Shown: in pieces, positions 1-10,703 of the stretch | Position numbering within the stretch: position 1 is the first letter of the stretch | Layout: each line of letters opens with the position of its first letter | Assembly (NCBI RefSeq): GCF_004103695.1 | Contig: NZ_CP035280.1 | Location: forward strand, 2,108,001-2,172,000 | Source of the DNA: Clostridium sp. JN-9 | GTDB lineage: Bacteria; Bacillota; Clostridia; Clostridiales; Clostridiaceae | Direction of reading: 5' to 3' | Length of the DNA stretch: 64,000 nucleotides | The notes under the pieces: model-generated | The model's input: only the letters and a program-made list of their open reading frames with translations | Told to the model about the DNA's origin: nothing | Databases searched by the model: none | Position numbers and translations under genes: made by a program

Positions 1-91
1 TAAGTGAATCTCCCATTATATCGGATTTGAGTATATTCAAAATAAGTATAATTGCATGACATTTCTAACATTAGATTGCTGCGGATCTATA

Positions 92-129
92 AAAATAAAA
101 GAGAAGCTTTTTCTCAGCGAAAAAACTTC
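92..129 (-). terminator. Terminator after glpK
   Basis: On the minus strand an 11-bp stem (GAAGTTTTTTC paired with GAAAAAGCTTC, one G-T pair, loop GCTGA) is followed by a T-rich tail at 102-92. It lies just beyond the glpK stop codon and would end the glpF-glpP-glpK transcript. Confidence 0.75.
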
Positions 130-154
130 CCTTAATAACTTTATTTAAGATTAT

Positions 155-1696
<1,542 letters not shown>

Positions 1697-1715
1697 TTAA
1701 ATTATAATATGTGTG

Positions 1716-2279
1716 TTAAAGTTTCCATAAATTAGCGGCAGTTGTAGATATGGCAATTGCTCCTGCTGAAAGAGCATTAATCACATCTTTTTTACTTTTT
1801 ATAAGTCCACCTGCAATAATATATGAACTTATTTCATTTTGCAGTCCTTCTATAATGTTGTATGCCACTCCTGGCATAACTTCAACTGCATTAGGACTGT
1901 TTTCATTAATATTTTTAATTCCTGTTTTTAAGGATAATGAGTCCACTGCAAATATTCTTTGTATTGTAATCATTCCTAAATGGTTACCGTACTTTATATT
2001 TGAGGATTTTGTACTTATAATCCCATCAGGTCTTCCCATCTCTTTGATATACTTTATTCCAGAACTGTCACCTCTAAGTCCTTCGATGAGATCTACATGT
2101 ACAAATACTATTTTTCCTTTTTCCTTTAAGCCTCTGCAAATTTCAGATATATTCAGTATATTGCCATATAATACAAATACAACTGCCACATCACTTTCAA
2201 TTGCTTCCCTTAATTCAGCATCATCCCTCACGGCAGCAATTATAGGGTTTTGTACTAGTATCTCTCGCAAATTATTCAT
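1716..2279 (-). CDS. glpP: Glycerol-3-phosphate responsive antiterminator
   Basis: GlpP-family protein (187 aa, normal length) with the TIM-barrel-like segments VFVLYGNILNI, VFVHVDLIEGLRGD and AVEVMPGVAYNIIEGL that mark the family. Members bind glycerol 3-phosphate and then the leader RNA of glp genes, preventing termination. Here glpP sits between glpF and glpK in one minus-strand operon, so its expression would be autocatalytic once glycerol 3-phosphate forms. A terminator-forming leader upstream of glpF (3235-3282) is its likely RNA target. The ATG at 2279 has AAGGGG upstream. RNA binding is inferred from the family, not seen. Confidence 0.93.
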   Translation of the reverse strand: MNNLREILVQNPIIAAVRDDAELREAIESDVAVVFVLYGNILNISEICRGLKEKGKIVFVHVDLIEGLRGDSSGIKYIKEMGRPDGIISTKSSNIKYGNHLGMITIQRIFAVDSLSLKTGIKNINENSPNAVEVMPGVAYNIIEGLQNEISSYIIAGGLIKSKKDVINALSAGAIAISTTAANLWKL

Positions 2280-2355
2280 TAAAAATGACCCCTTTTTTAT
2301 TAGTATATCAAAAGAATAGTAAATCCAATTATAATATTAAATTTTACAATTTATT

Positions 2356-3063
2356 TTAGAAGAATGCAATGTAAAGTAATGCTGCTAATATTCCTCCAAC
2401 GATTGGTCCAAATACTGGAACCCATGAATATGTCCAGTCTGAATCTCCTTTTCCAGGTATAGGTAATACTGCATGTGCAATTCTTGGTGCTAGGTCTCTT
2501 GCCGGGTTCATTGCATATCCTGTAGGTCCGCCTAAAGATAAGCCAAGGCCCATGATTAATCCGCCTACTACTAATGTGCCGATACCGTCAGCAGCTTTAA
2601 CTCCGCCCATTCCAACAATAACATAAACAAGTACCCCTGTTGCCATAACTTCTGTGAGGAAGTTTGAACCATAGTTTCTGATTGCTGGTGCAGTACAGAA
2701 AATGCCAAGCTTTGCAGCTTTGTCAGGTGTTTCTTTCCAGTGCTGATAGTATGTTATATAAACTAATACTGCTCCTACGAATCCGCCAAGCATTTGTGCT
2801 ATAATATATCCGGGAACTTCAGCTGCTGGGAATTTGCCAACAACTGCAAGTGCAATTGTTAATGCTGGATTAAAGTGTGCACCACTTACTCCACCGAATA
2901 TATAAGCTGGTAACATTACTGCAAGTGCCCAGCCAGCAGTTATAACTATCCACCCGCTATTCTGGCCTTTACTCTTGTTAAGTGTACAGTTGGCACAAAC
3001 GCCGTCTCCTAATAGAACAAGTAACATGGTTCCAAAAAACTCTGCTAATAGTTTCGCTGACAT
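2356..3063 (-). CDS. glpF: Glycerol facilitator (aquaglyceroporin)
   Basis: Membrane channel of the MIP family for passive glycerol uptake. Both NPA boxes are visible: HFNPAL near residue 65 and MNPARD near residue 187. The Asp after the second NPAR is typical of glycerol channels rather than water-only aquaporins. Six membrane segments plus two half-helices fit the 235-aa length. The ATG at 3063 lies nine bases after GGGGG; an upstream TTG two codons earlier is too close to that ribosome site. It is the first gene of glpF-glpP-glpK, with its own sigma-A promoter and a long leader that holds a terminator. Confidence 0.96.
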   Translation of the reverse strand: MSAKLLAEFFGTMLLVLLGDGVCANCTLNKSKGQNSGWIVITAGWALAVMLPAYIFGGVSGAHFNPALTIALAVVGKFPAAEVPGYIIAQMLGGFVGAVLVYITYYQHWKETPDKAAKLGIFCTAPAIRNYGSNFLTEVMATGVLVYVIVGMGGVKAADGIGTLVVGGLIMGLGLSLGGPTGYAMNPARDLAPRIAHAVLPIPGKGDSDWTYSWVPVFGPIVGGILAALLYIAFF

Positions 3064-3234
3064 AAACAATTTCCCCCTTATTTTATTAATATTTTTTATT
3101 ATGCATAAATTAAAAGTGTCAATGTTAGACTATTAATAAAGATAACGTTTAAATTAAATATAAGAAATTAGAGTTTGTACAAATTATTGAACCGCGGTTT
3201 AATAAACATAAATTTATTAATAAGCGTGAAATAT

Positions 3235-3282
3235 AAAAAGCCGCATTTAATAAGATTCCTTCCAGAACCTATTAAAGCGACT
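3235..3282 (-). promoter_or_regulatory. glpF leader terminator, likely GlpP target
   Basis: On the minus strand AGTCGC-TTTAATA, GG and TTC pair with GAA, TCT and TATTAAA-T-GCGGCT around the loop TGGAAG, followed at once by TTTTTAT. This is a strong intrinsic terminator inside the glpF leader, roughly 170 nt before the start codon and just after the sigma-A promoter at 3316-3344. A terminator placed there, together with a glpP gene in the operon, fits antitermination control. The exact GlpP contact is not visible; the sequence just upstream (GGCGGAGTCTTTGAGAG) could form a competing structure. Confidence 0.8.
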
Positions 3283-3315
3283 CTCAAAGACTCCGCCACT
3301 TATTAATTTAAATAA

Positions 3316-3344
3316 AGTATATCATATATTGCATAAAATATCAA
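3316..3344 (-). promoter_or_regulatory. Sigma-A promoter of glpFPK
   Basis: Minus-strand TTGATA (3344-3339) and TATACT (3321-3316) are separated by exactly 17 bases, giving a predicted transcript start near 3309. The leader of about 245 nt then contains the terminator at 3235-3282. Confidence 0.75.
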
Positions 3345-3405
3345 TAATGTAATATAGTTGATATTTTTTTAACAATAATATATCACTTTTAACAAATTAA
3401 TACCC

Positions 3406-3795
3406 CTATGGCATTTTATGAAGACACATTGCTTTAATAGCTTCCTTTATTTCCTGAATATTTTTACCAATGCTGCTTTCCACAGCAGCTGTTATTGCTC
3501 CTTCCACAAGAGCTGCATCTGCAATTTCAACTTTACCCTGCATATTATCCGGAAGAAATTCAATTGCCATTTGGGCATTCATATAAGCACTGCCCAAATC
3601 AAATATCACTAATACACCATCTTCCGAATAAACACTTTCTATTGCTTTTGTGATTTTATCAGCATCAGTTCCAAGCCTGCCGTCTGAAGTACCTCCAACT
3701 GCTGCTATTGGCGCATTTCCAGCCATCTGCCCTGCCAGATCTTTAACTCCCTCTGCAACTTTTATGCTGTGAGATACTATTACTATTCCTACCAT
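3406..3795 (-). CDS. dhaM: PTS-dependent dihydroxyacetone kinase, DhaM subunit
   Basis: Phosphoryl-transfer subunit of the PTS-type dihydroxyacetone kinase. It is an EIIA-Man-like single domain (129 aa) without the HPr and EI domains found in enterobacterial DhaM, as is usual in Gram-positives. His9 in the N-terminal IVIVSHS motif is the predicted phosphorylated residue, receiving phosphate from HPr and passing it to ADP bound on DhaL. It is the last gene of dhaK-dhaL-dhaM, 17 bases after dhaL. The ATG follows GGGGG by nine bases. Confidence 0.93.
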   Translation of the reverse strand: MVGIVIVSHSIKVAEGVKDLAGQMAGNAPIAAVGGTSDGRLGTDADKITKAIESVYSEDGVLVIFDLGSAYMNAQMAIEFLPDNMQGKVEIADAALVEGAITAAVESSIGKNIQEIKEAIKAMCLHKMP

Positions 3796-3812
3796 TTAGT
3801 CATGCCCCCATT

Positions 3813-4451
3813 CTATGAGAAATTCTTTACTTCTTCGTATATAGTGTTTAAAATAATATAGCTGGAGGTGGCTCCTGCATCCTGGTGACCAATACTTCTT
3901 TCACCTAAATAACTGGCTCTTCCTTTTGTAGCAATGATAGTCTTTGTATATTCAACTCCCTTAAGAGCAGATTCCTGCATTTTTTCAAGTGTGTCTAAAG
4001 CACTTAATCCCTGATCCAATGCAGATCTTCCAGCATCAATTGCCGGTTCAATGGCATCTATCATGGTTTTTTCGCCCTTTACAGCTTTTCCTCTCATCTT
4101 TATTCCTGCAAGTGCAGCTTCCATGATTTTCATAAAATCAGAAATGTCTATGGAGCTTTTACCATTTACCTCCGCCCCTGCTTTCATAAATGCAGTACCA
4201 TATAAGGGTCCTGAAGCACCGCCCACATTGGATACTAATGCCATTCCGGTCTTTTTTAAAGTATTACCAATGTTTTCTCCATTATCATCCTTTATTTTTT
4301 CCTTTACTGCATTAAAGCCTTTGCTCATATTAATGCCATGGTCGCCATCACCAATAGCTGCATCCAATTCACTTAAATATTGTTTATTTTCATCAAGTGC
4401 ATCTCCTATTTTGTTCAATATTTGAATAACCTGTGTGCCTGTCAAACTCAT
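3813..4451 (-). CDS. dhaL: Dihydroxyacetone kinase, ADP-binding subunit DhaL
   Basis: ADP-carrying subunit that hands phosphate from DhaM to dihydroxyacetone bound on DhaK. The magnesium-binding motif AAIGDGDHGINM lies near residues 31-42 and the GGASGPLYGTAF segment, which contacts the nucleotide, is intact. At 212 aa it has the normal length. The ATG follows AAGGAGG. It lies in dhaK-dhaL-dhaM, 58 bases after dhaK, and its product acts in the cytoplasm. The three genes together turn dihydroxyacetone into dihydroxyacetone phosphate using PEP through the PTS. Confidence 0.95.
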   Translation of the reverse strand: MSLTGTQVIQILNKIGDALDENKQYLSELDAAIGDGDHGINMSKGFNAVKEKIKDDNGENIGNTLKKTGMALVSNVGGASGPLYGTAFMKAGAEVNGKSSIDISDFMKIMEAALAGIKMRGKAVKGEKTMIDAIEPAIDAGRSALDQGLSALDTLEKMQESALKGVEYTKTIIATKGRASYLGERSIGHQDAGATSSYIILNTIYEEVKNFS

Positions 4452-4509
4452 TATTTCTAGTCCTCCTTAAACTATATTCAAACATTTATAAAAATATTAT
4501 AAATTTTAA

Positions 4510-5508
4510 TTACAATACTTTTAATGCTGGTGTGTCTGCAGGAGAGTCTAATAATTTCTTGAGTTCATCATCAAGTTTTAAAATTGTCACTGAAAATCCT
4601 GCCATTTCAAGTGATGTCATATATTCTCCAACCATGCTCTTATAAATCTTTATTCCTTTTTCATTTAGAATCTGATGTAATCTTCTATTTGCTATATATA
4701 ATTCCATTAAAGGAGTTGAAGCTAATCCATTTACTATTACAGCTGCTTCACTGCCAGCTTCCAAAGGCATATCTTTAAGTATCTTTTCAACAAGTTCATC
4801 AACTATCCCATCTGCTGACTTAATTTTTTCCCTATGGGTGCCTGGCTCACCATGAATTCCTATGCCTATTTCCATTTCATCCTCTGCCAGTGTGAAATTA
4901 GGTTTTCCAGCTGCAGGTACTATACATGAGCTTAATGCCATTCCCATACTTCTTACATTTTTTATTACCTTTTCTGCTACAGCCTTTACTTCTTGTAAGC
5001 TTGCACCAGTTTCAGCTTTAGCTCCTGCAATTTTGTGTACTAAAATTGTGCCTGCTATTCCCCTTCTTCCTGCTGTAAATGTACTGTTCTCAACGGCAAC
5101 ATCATCATTGACAACTACAGATTCAACCTTTATTCCATCCATTTCAGCCATTTCTTTTGCCATATCAAAGTTCATTACATCGCCTGTATAGTTTTTAACT
5201 ACCAAAAGAACTCCAGCTCCACCGTCTACAGCTTTAATTGCTTCATAAATCTGATCTGGTGTTGGTGATGTAAATACGGCTCCTGCCACAGCTCCATCCA
5301 GCATACCTTTTCCAACATATCCTCCATGTGCAGGTTCATGTCCGCTTCCTCCTCCGCTGACAAGGGCAACCTTTCCTTTTACAGGAGAACTTTTACGAAC
5401 TAAAACATCTGCATTGTCTAATTTTCTTACATAATCAGGATGTGCCATTACGATCCCTTCAAGCATTTCAGAAACAACATTTTCCGCATTGTTAATTACT
5501 TTTTTCAT
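4510..5508 (-). CDS. dhaK: Dihydroxyacetone kinase, substrate-binding subunit DhaK
   Basis: Subunit that binds dihydroxyacetone covalently through a histidine. Both key histidines are visible: GSGHEPAHGG near the N-terminus, and GIHGEPGTH in the second half, which by homology holds the hemiaminal-forming His. The frame stays open far upstream, but the ATG at 5508 with AGGAGGG before it gives a standard 332-aa protein, and the upstream extension lies in the promoter region. A sigma-54 promoter at 5556-5574 and a repeat cluster at 5675-5744 precede it, so transcription should depend on the activator encoded at 5759-7801. Confidence 0.95.
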   Translation of the reverse strand: MKKVINNAENVVSEMLEGIVMAHPDYVRKLDNADVLVRKSSPVKGKVALVSGGGSGHEPAHGGYVGKGMLDGAVAGAVFTSPTPDQIYEAIKAVDGGAGVLLVVKNYTGDVMNFDMAKEMAEMDGIKVESVVVNDDVAVENSTFTAGRRGIAGTILVHKIAGAKAETGASLQEVKAVAEKVIKNVRSMGMALSSCIVPAAGKPNFTLAEDEMEIGIGIHGEPGTHREKIKSADGIVDELVEKILKDMPLEAGSEAAVIVNGLASTPLMELYIANRRLHQILNEKGIKIYKSMVGEYMTSLEMAGFSVTILKLDDELKKLLDSPADTPALKVL

Positions 5509-5555
5509 TCTATCCCTCCTATTTATTATTAATGAATAATTCCCATATAAATTAT

Positions 5556-5574
5556 AAAGCAAATTTTGTGCCAA
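5556..5574 (-). promoter_or_regulatory. Sigma-54 (-24/-12) promoter of dhaKLM
   Basis: Minus-strand TTGGCACAAAATTTGCTTT matches the sigma-54 consensus TTGGCAC-N4-TTGC almost perfectly, with GG (5572-5571) and GC (5560-5559) ten bases apart. The predicted start near 5547 is about 40 bases before the dhaK ATG. An adjacent sigma-54 activator gene supports it. Confidence 0.9.
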
Positions 5575-5648
5575 TACTTCCTTTCTAATGAAGAACTGTG
5601 TAAAGTGTACAATTTTCAATAGTTTTACCAATGTGTTAATATGGATTT

Positions 5649-5662
5649 TTGTAAACGTTTGT
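5649..5662. promoter_or_regulatory. Weak cre-like sequence upstream of dhaK
   Basis: The plus-strand segment TTGTAAACGTTTGT contains a GTAAACGTTTG core. Read on the minus strand the right half matches the CcpA cre consensus (CGTTTACA) but the left half does not. It lies between the sigma-54 promoter and the upstream repeat cluster. Motif match only. Confidence 0.25.
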
Positions 5663-5674
5663 TTATGAAAATAA

Positions 5675-5744
5675 AACATGGTAAAAAGGAACAGCTTTTT
5701 ACCATTAAAGTTGTTCCTTTTTACCATGTTGTTCTTTTTTACCA
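5675..5744. promoter_or_regulatory. Probable upstream activator site: repeated ACCATGTT/GGTAAAAAG motif
   Basis: A perfect inverted repeat with 19-bp arms (5675-5693 and 5712-5730) carries the motif TGGTAAAAAGGAAC. A further direct copy (GTTCTTTTTTACCA) is at 5731-5744 and a partial one (CTTTTTACCAT) in the loop. The cluster is about 130-195 bases upstream of the predicted sigma-54 start, the usual distance for an enhancer bound by a Fis-type activator. It also follows the activator's stop codon, so the hairpin might help end that transcript, but no T-run follows it. Confidence 0.75.
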
Positions 5745-5758
5745 ACTATACATACAAA

Positions 5759-7801
5759 TTATTCTTTTATTCCAAACTCTCTGGCTTTTGCTGCCACTGT
5801 TTTATGATTAATTCCTAATGCTTTGCCAGCTGCATTATAGCTTCCATACTGCTTTAAAGCCTTATCTATGATAATTTTTTCATATTCCTTTAATGGAAGT
5901 ATTTTTTCTTTATCAATAAATTCAGTAATTGAATTAGAGCTGTGGTTTTTATTTTTACCATTGTTCTCAAGATATTCCTCTCTTATGTACAAAGGAAGAT
6001 CCTTAATATCAATGTTTTCACCATCACACAATGTTATAATTCTTTCTGCCACATTTTCAAGTTCTCTTACATTTCCTGGCCAGCTGTAATTTATCAGCAC
6101 ATTTGTAGCTCTTGGAGTAATACTCATAATATTTTTATTATTTTCTTCTCCAATTTTCTTTAAAAAATATTCAAGTAATACTGTTATATCTTCTTTTCTT
6201 TCTCTTAAAGAAGGCAGAAATATTGGTATTACATTTAATCTATAGTACAAATCTTCCCTGAATTCTCCTTTTGTCAGCATTTCTTCCAAGTTTCTATTGG
6301 TTGCAGCAATTATTCTCACATTTACCTTTATGGTTTCTTCTCCTCCAACCCTTTGAAATTCTTTATCCTGAAGAACTCTTAATATTTTGGCCTGCATGCT
6401 TTTTTCCATTTCCCCTATTTCATCTAAGAAGATTGTTCCATTATTGGCCAGTTCAAATTTTCCAAGTTTTTTCTTAATTGCTCCTGTAAAAGCACCTTTT
6501 TCATGTCCAAATAATTCACTTTCAAGTAACTGCTGAGGTATTGCAGCACAATTCACTCTTACAAAAGGTCCATTTGCATTCTGGCTGTTATAATGTATAC
6601 CCTCTGCAATAAGCTCTTTGCCTGTACCGCTTTCTCCTCTTATAAGAACAGTAGCATTTGACTTTGCAGCCTTATATGCTATAGCAAGGGCATCCTTTAC
6701 TTTTCCGCTCTTTCCCTTAAATTTTGCAAAGGCTTTCTCAGGTCTTTTTGCTCTGTATAATTCCTCTTCAAGATATTCAGCTTTAGCAGACATCTTATTT
6801 AATTTTTCAGAAAGCATTTTAACTTCAGATAAGTTTTTAACAGTGGAAACTACACCTGTAATTTCGCCATCAACAATTATTGGATTTACATTTGCCACTA
6901 TACTAACCCCATTTTGCTTATGACTTATAACTCCAATAAGCTTTTCGCCTGTTTTTAACACTTTTATCCTTGATCCATTGGGTGACACCGTCTGTATATT
7001 TTTCCCTAATATATCACTTTTATTGATATTTAAGATTTCACAATAAGAATTATTTACATAAGTTATTTCACCTAAATTGTCCAGAACACATATACCATCT
7101 TCAACTGATTCCAAAATAAGCTGAAGCTTTTCTTTAAGTTCTTTTACTCCTTTTAATTCTCCAAGGAGGTTCTCAAGCCTTGAAATGTCCTGAAAAACTG
7201 CTACAGCCCCCAGACATTTTCCTTCCACCATTATGGGAGTTTTATTTACTATAACAGTAGATTTATCTATAATAAGTTTGTCAAATTGAGACTGTTTTTT
7301 TTCTGTTATGGCATCAAGATTTAGTGCAGGCATTGTATTCTTAATTTTTTTCCCAATTATTTCACATGGATCTAATCCTATTATTTTAGAAGCAGATATG
7401 TTTATCATTGTAACAAAATTATGTTCATCTGTTACTATTATCCCATTTTCAGTACTGTTAAATATAGTTTCCCAGGTAACAGCATTGCTGTTTATCATGC
7501 TGTCTACCTGATCAATAGCTCTTATGTCAATGTTATTTAAATCCTTCTCAATATAATCACACATTTGCTGTAATGGTTCATGTTCATTTTGTCCAACCGA
7601 TTCAATGGTAACTTCCTCATTATTTTTTACTTTTAATAGAATTAATGGCATTATGCTGGTTAGCAGTATTTTCTTATGTTTATAAATCATAAATAACTCA
7701 ACGTCATATTTCTTTTGCAGCTCTGCAGCTTTATGTACCACCATTGCAATAACTGTGGCATGCAGACCATTTTTGTTTTCCACCATTACATTTTTTTTCA
7801 A
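5759..7801 (-). CDS. Sigma-54 dependent activator with HPr-like, PAS, AAA+ and Fis domains
   Basis: Predicted activator of dhaKLM. Domains in order: an HPr-like N-terminus (about residues 1-90, NKNGLHA with the phospho-His position kept but the usual following Arg-Pro replaced); two PAS domains (about 110-220 and 230-340); AAA+ domain with Walker A GESGTGKE, the sigma-54 contact loop GAFTGA and Walker B IFLDEIGE; and a C-terminal Fis-type helix-turn-helix ([18 protein letters not shown]). I prefer the TTG at 7801, six bases after GAGGTG; a GTG at 7810 is the alternative. It overlaps or abuts the parC stop and is read in the same direction, so it is probably co-transcribed. The HPr-like domain suggests sensing of PTS phosphorylation, which also feeds DhaM. 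Confidence 0.9.
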   Translation of the reverse strand: MKKNVMVENKNGLHATVIAMVVHKAAELQKKYDVELFMIYKHKKILLTSIMPLILLKVKNNEEVTIESVGQNEHEPLQQMCDYIEKDLNNIDIRAIDQVDSMINSNAVTWETIFNSTENGIIVTDEHNFVTMINISASKIIGLDPCEIIGKKIKNTMPALNLDAITEKKQSQFDKLIIDKSTVIVNKTPIMVEGKCLGAVAVFQDISRLENLLGELKGVKELKEKLQLILESVEDGICVLDNLGEITYVNNSYCEILNINKSDILGKNIQTVSPNGSRIKVLKTGEKLIGVISHKQNGVSIVANVNPIIVDGEITGVVSTVKNLSEVKMLSEKLNKMSAKAEYLEEELYRAKRPEKAFAKFKGKSGKVKDALAIAYKAAKSNATVLIRGESGTGKELIAEGIHYNSQNANGPFVRVNCAAIPQQLLESELFGHEKGAFTGAIKKKLGKFELANNGTIFLDEIGEMEKSMQAKILRVLQDKEFQRVGGEETIKVNVRIIAATNRNLEEMLTKGEFREDLYYRLNVIPIFLPSLRERKEDITVLLEYFLKKIGEENNKNIMSITPRATNVLINYSWPGNVRELENVAERIITLCDGENIDIKDLPLYIREEYLENNGKNKNHSSNSITEFIDKEKILPLKEYEKIIIDKALKQYGSYNAAGKALGINHKTVAAKAREFGIKE

Positions 7802-7806
7802 AATGT

Positions 7807-10689
7807 TCACCTCATCATTTTGATTTTTACAATGTAGTCATCCATAACAATGAGCATTGCACTATTTCCCCTTCCAGCTCTGTTTTGAATTTTTATTTCT
7901 GATATTGAAATTGTTTTTTCATTGTTATGTCTTGATTTTAACACAATTTTATTTTCTTTAGCAGTATCATTAATTAATTCTGCAAATATTACTTCATCAT
8001 CTTCCTTAAGACTTATTCCAGTTACTCCTGAAGCAATTTTGCCCATTGGGTTTACATTGTCCTCATTAAATCTTATTACCATAGCTTTTTTAGTTATTAA
8101 AAGTATACTGCTGTGATCCTTCTCTAACGCAGGCTGTACATTTATCAATGAATCATTTTCATATTTATTCTTATATGCTGATGTATTTAAATTAATATTT
8201 TTGAATTCAGCTAAGTTTGTCTTCTTCACCATACCTCTTTTTGTAAAAAAGTATACATAAGCTTTTTCTTCCCAATCTTCCACAGTAAAAATGCTGATAA
8301 TTTTGTTTTTAGGGTTATTGTTTATAAGCAGATTTATGTCAATGCCCTGGCTTCCAATATCTTGAAATATAAATCCATTTATGGCAGATACTGTTCCATT
8401 TTCAGTAAAAATCATAATCTTAGTACAATAATCTATTTGAAGAGATATTCCTCTTGTAGTTTTATTTTGCAGATTTTTTACAATACCATTTTTGTCTACA
8501 TTAATAATGAATCTTTTAAATTCACCTTCATTTCTGAATTCAGCATTTACAATAGAATCCATATTAGAAACTGTAAACATTTCAGTTCCCATAATGTTTC
8601 TATCAAGGCTTTCTAAACATGGCTCTTCTATGGTAAAGCTCAGCCCTAATTTAGTTTCAATATATATAAATTCCTCTTGTCTTTCTTTTGGCACCAGGTT
8701 TACGCTAATAAGCTTTTCATTGTCTTTTAGCTTTAAAGCCATAATTTTAGTATAATTAGTGCTGTATTTATCTAAGCCTGTCTTTTTAATATATCCTTTG
8801 TCAGTTATAAAAATAAAGTCCAGCTGATGAATAAAACTTGGTATAGTGTATACTGCAACTATCTTTTCTTTATTTAAGTCAAGTCCTTTTATGAATGTAT
8901 CTACTTTTTCTCCTTTATCCTTCCATTTATATTCAGGAATATTCAAAGCCCTTATCTGATACATATTTCCTATATCAGTAAATATAATCATGGTATCTTT
9001 AGTATTAGACTGCAGAAGGAATCTGTTAAAATCTCCTTCCCTGTAATCAATATCTGATATATCCGTATTTGAGCGGTTGTATGATTTTAAAGGCACCCTT
9101 TTAGTAAAGCCATCATTAGACATGGTTATCATTATATCTTCTTCCACAATTAATTCCTCAACATCTATTTTTGCCTCTTCATCATTTTCAACTATTTTTG
9201 TTCTTCTTTCATCTCCATACTTTTCACTTACTTCAAGCATTTCCTTTTTAATTACCTTAAGAAGCTCCTTTTCGCTTTCAAGTATTTTACTGAGCCTTTT
9301 TATTTCCTTTTCCAGATCTTTGTATTCTTTTTCAAAAGCTTTTATTTCAAGGCCTGTAAGCCTGTAAAGCATAAGCTCCAATATAGCTTCTGCCTGAATA
9401 TCACTAAATAAATACTTTTCCATTAAATTATTCTGAGCATCTTTTTTCGATTTGGAAGCTCTTATTAATGCTATTATTTCATCCATTATACCTATAGCTT
9501 TTATAAATCCCTGAACAATTTCAAATCTTTTTTTACAAATATCCAGTTCTCTTTTAGTTCTTCTATAGACTACATCCTTTTGATGTTCCAGATAGCACTT
9601 TAAAATTGTCTTAAGTCCCATAGTTTCCGGTTTGCCATGTGAAAGAGCTACCATATTAAAGGATAAATTACATTGCAAATCTGTTTTTTTGTATAAATAT
9701 TTTAATACCCTTTCCGCTCCGCTGAAGTCTACTGATTTCTTAAATTCAATTACTGCTCTTATTCCAGTTCTGTCTGATTCATCTCTTATATCACTTATGG
9801 GCTCTAATATTTTTGCATGTTTTTTATCCACAGTCATTTCAGATATGGTTTGAAGCAGCCTTGCCTTATTTCTCCTATATGGAAATTCGGTAATTACTAT
9901 ACCCAGTTTCCCATTTTCTAATTTTTCAATGGAAGCCTTTGCCCTTAAAGTAACTTTGCCTTCTCCTGTTTCATATGCAGAAAGAAGAGAGTTTTTACCT
10001 ATAATAATTCCACCTGTAGGCAGATCAGGCCCCTTAATATACTTCATTAGTTCAGAAGTTGATATATCTTTATTATCTATTAAGGCAACTTCAGCATCAA
10101 CAACCTCTTTTAAGTTATGGGGAGGTATATTTGTGGCAAGCCCTACTGCAATTCCAAATGCACCATTTACTAAAATGTTTGGATATCTGCATGGAAGTAC
10201 CTCAGGTTCCTTTTCAGAACCAGAATAGTTATCCACCATATTGACTACATCTTTTTCTATATCCTTAATTAATTCCAGGGCTATAGGAGTTAATCTGGCC
10301 TCAGTATAACGCATGGCAGCTGCACTGTCTCCATCTATGCTTCCCCAGTTACCATGCCCATCTATAAGAGGCATTCTGGTTGTAAAATTCTGAGCCAATA
10401 TTACCATGGCATCATATACTGAAGCATCGCCGTGAGGATGATATTTACCTAAAATATCTCCTACAATTCTGGCTGATTTGTAATATGGCTTATCTGGAAG
10501 AGCCTTTAGCATATATGCTCCATATATAATTCTTCTATGTACTGGTTTAAGTCCATCTCTTACATCAGGCAGCGCCCTCTCTTTAGCTACCTCAACTGCA
10601 TATGGAAGGTAGTTGTCAGGCATTGCTTCTTCCAGTGGTACTTGTATTATATTTTTATCAATAGGAATGTTATTTTTTTTAGTAGCCAT
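7807..10689 (-). CDS. parC: DNA topoisomerase IV subunit A
   Basis: Breakage-reunion subunit of a type IIA topoisomerase (960 aa). The catalytic Tyr128 lies in [10 protein letters not shown], and the N-terminal winged-helix and quinolone region ([14 protein letters not shown], residues 83-96) are intact, followed by a long coiled tower domain and a C-terminal beta-pinwheel. It follows parE by 14 bases in the same operon. I call it ParC rather than GyrA because of its pairing with a ParE-type gene away from an oriC-like setting and the clostridial length near 960 aa; this is an inference. The residue matching E. coli GyrA Ser83 is Ala89. The ATG follows GGAGG. Confidence 0.88.
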   Translation of the reverse strand: MATKKNNIPIDKNIIQVPLEEAMPDNYLPYAVEVAKERALPDVRDGLKPVHRRIIYGAYMLKALPDKPYYKSARIVGDILGKYHPHGDASVYDAMVILAQNFTTRMPLIDGHGNWGSIDGDSAAAMRYTEARLTPIALELIKDIEKDVVNMVDNYSGSEKEPEVLPCRYPNILVNGAFGIAVGLATNIPPHNLKEVVDAEVALIDNKDISTSELMKYIKGPDLPTGGIIIGKNSLLSAYETGEGKVTLRAKASIEKLENGKLGIVITEFPYRRNKARLLQTISEMTVDKKHAKILEPISDIRDESDRTGIRAVIEFKKSVDFSGAERVLKYLYKKTDLQCNLSFNMVALSHGKPETMGLKTILKCYLEHQKDVVYRRTKRELDICKKRFEIVQGFIKAIGIMDEIIALIRASKSKKDAQNNLMEKYLFSDIQAEAILELMLYRLTGLEIKAFEKEYKDLEKEIKRLSKILESEKELLKVIKKEMLEVSEKYGDERRTKIVENDEEAKIDVEELIVEEDIMITMSNDGFTKRVPLKSYNRSNTDISDIDYREGDFNRFLLQSNTKDTMIIFTDIGNMYQIRALNIPEYKWKDKGEKVDTFIKGLDLNKEKIVAVYTIPSFIHQLDFIFITDKGYIKKTGLDKYSTNYTKIMALKLKDNEKLISVNLVPKERQEEFIYIETKLGLSFTIEEPCLESLDRNIMGTEMFTVSNMDSIVNAEFRNEGEFKRFIINVDKNGIVKNLQNKTTRGISLQIDYCTKIMIFTENGTVSAINGFIFQDIGSQGIDINLLINNNPKNKIISIFTVEDWEEKAYVYFFTKRGMVKKTNLAEFKNINLNTSAYKNKYENDSLINVQPALEKDHSSILLITKKAMVIRFNEDNVNPMGKIASGVTGISLKEDDEVIFAELINDTAKENKIVLKSRHNNEKTISISEIKIQNRAGRGNSAMLIVMDDYIVKIKMMR

Positions 10690-10703
10690 GTAAAGTCCTC
10701 CAA

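Noticed and set aside
3181-3200. AAACCGCGGTT near glpF as a T-box element
   Set aside because: The specifier hairpins and the TGGNACCGCG core with correct flanks are absent, and the operon is not an aminoacyl-tRNA or amino-acid gene. It is only a short palindrome.
5675-5730. The 19-bp-arm inverted repeat as an intrinsic terminator of the activator gene
   Set aside because: No T-run follows it, and an extra direct copy of the motif next to a sigma-54 promoter fits an activator site better.
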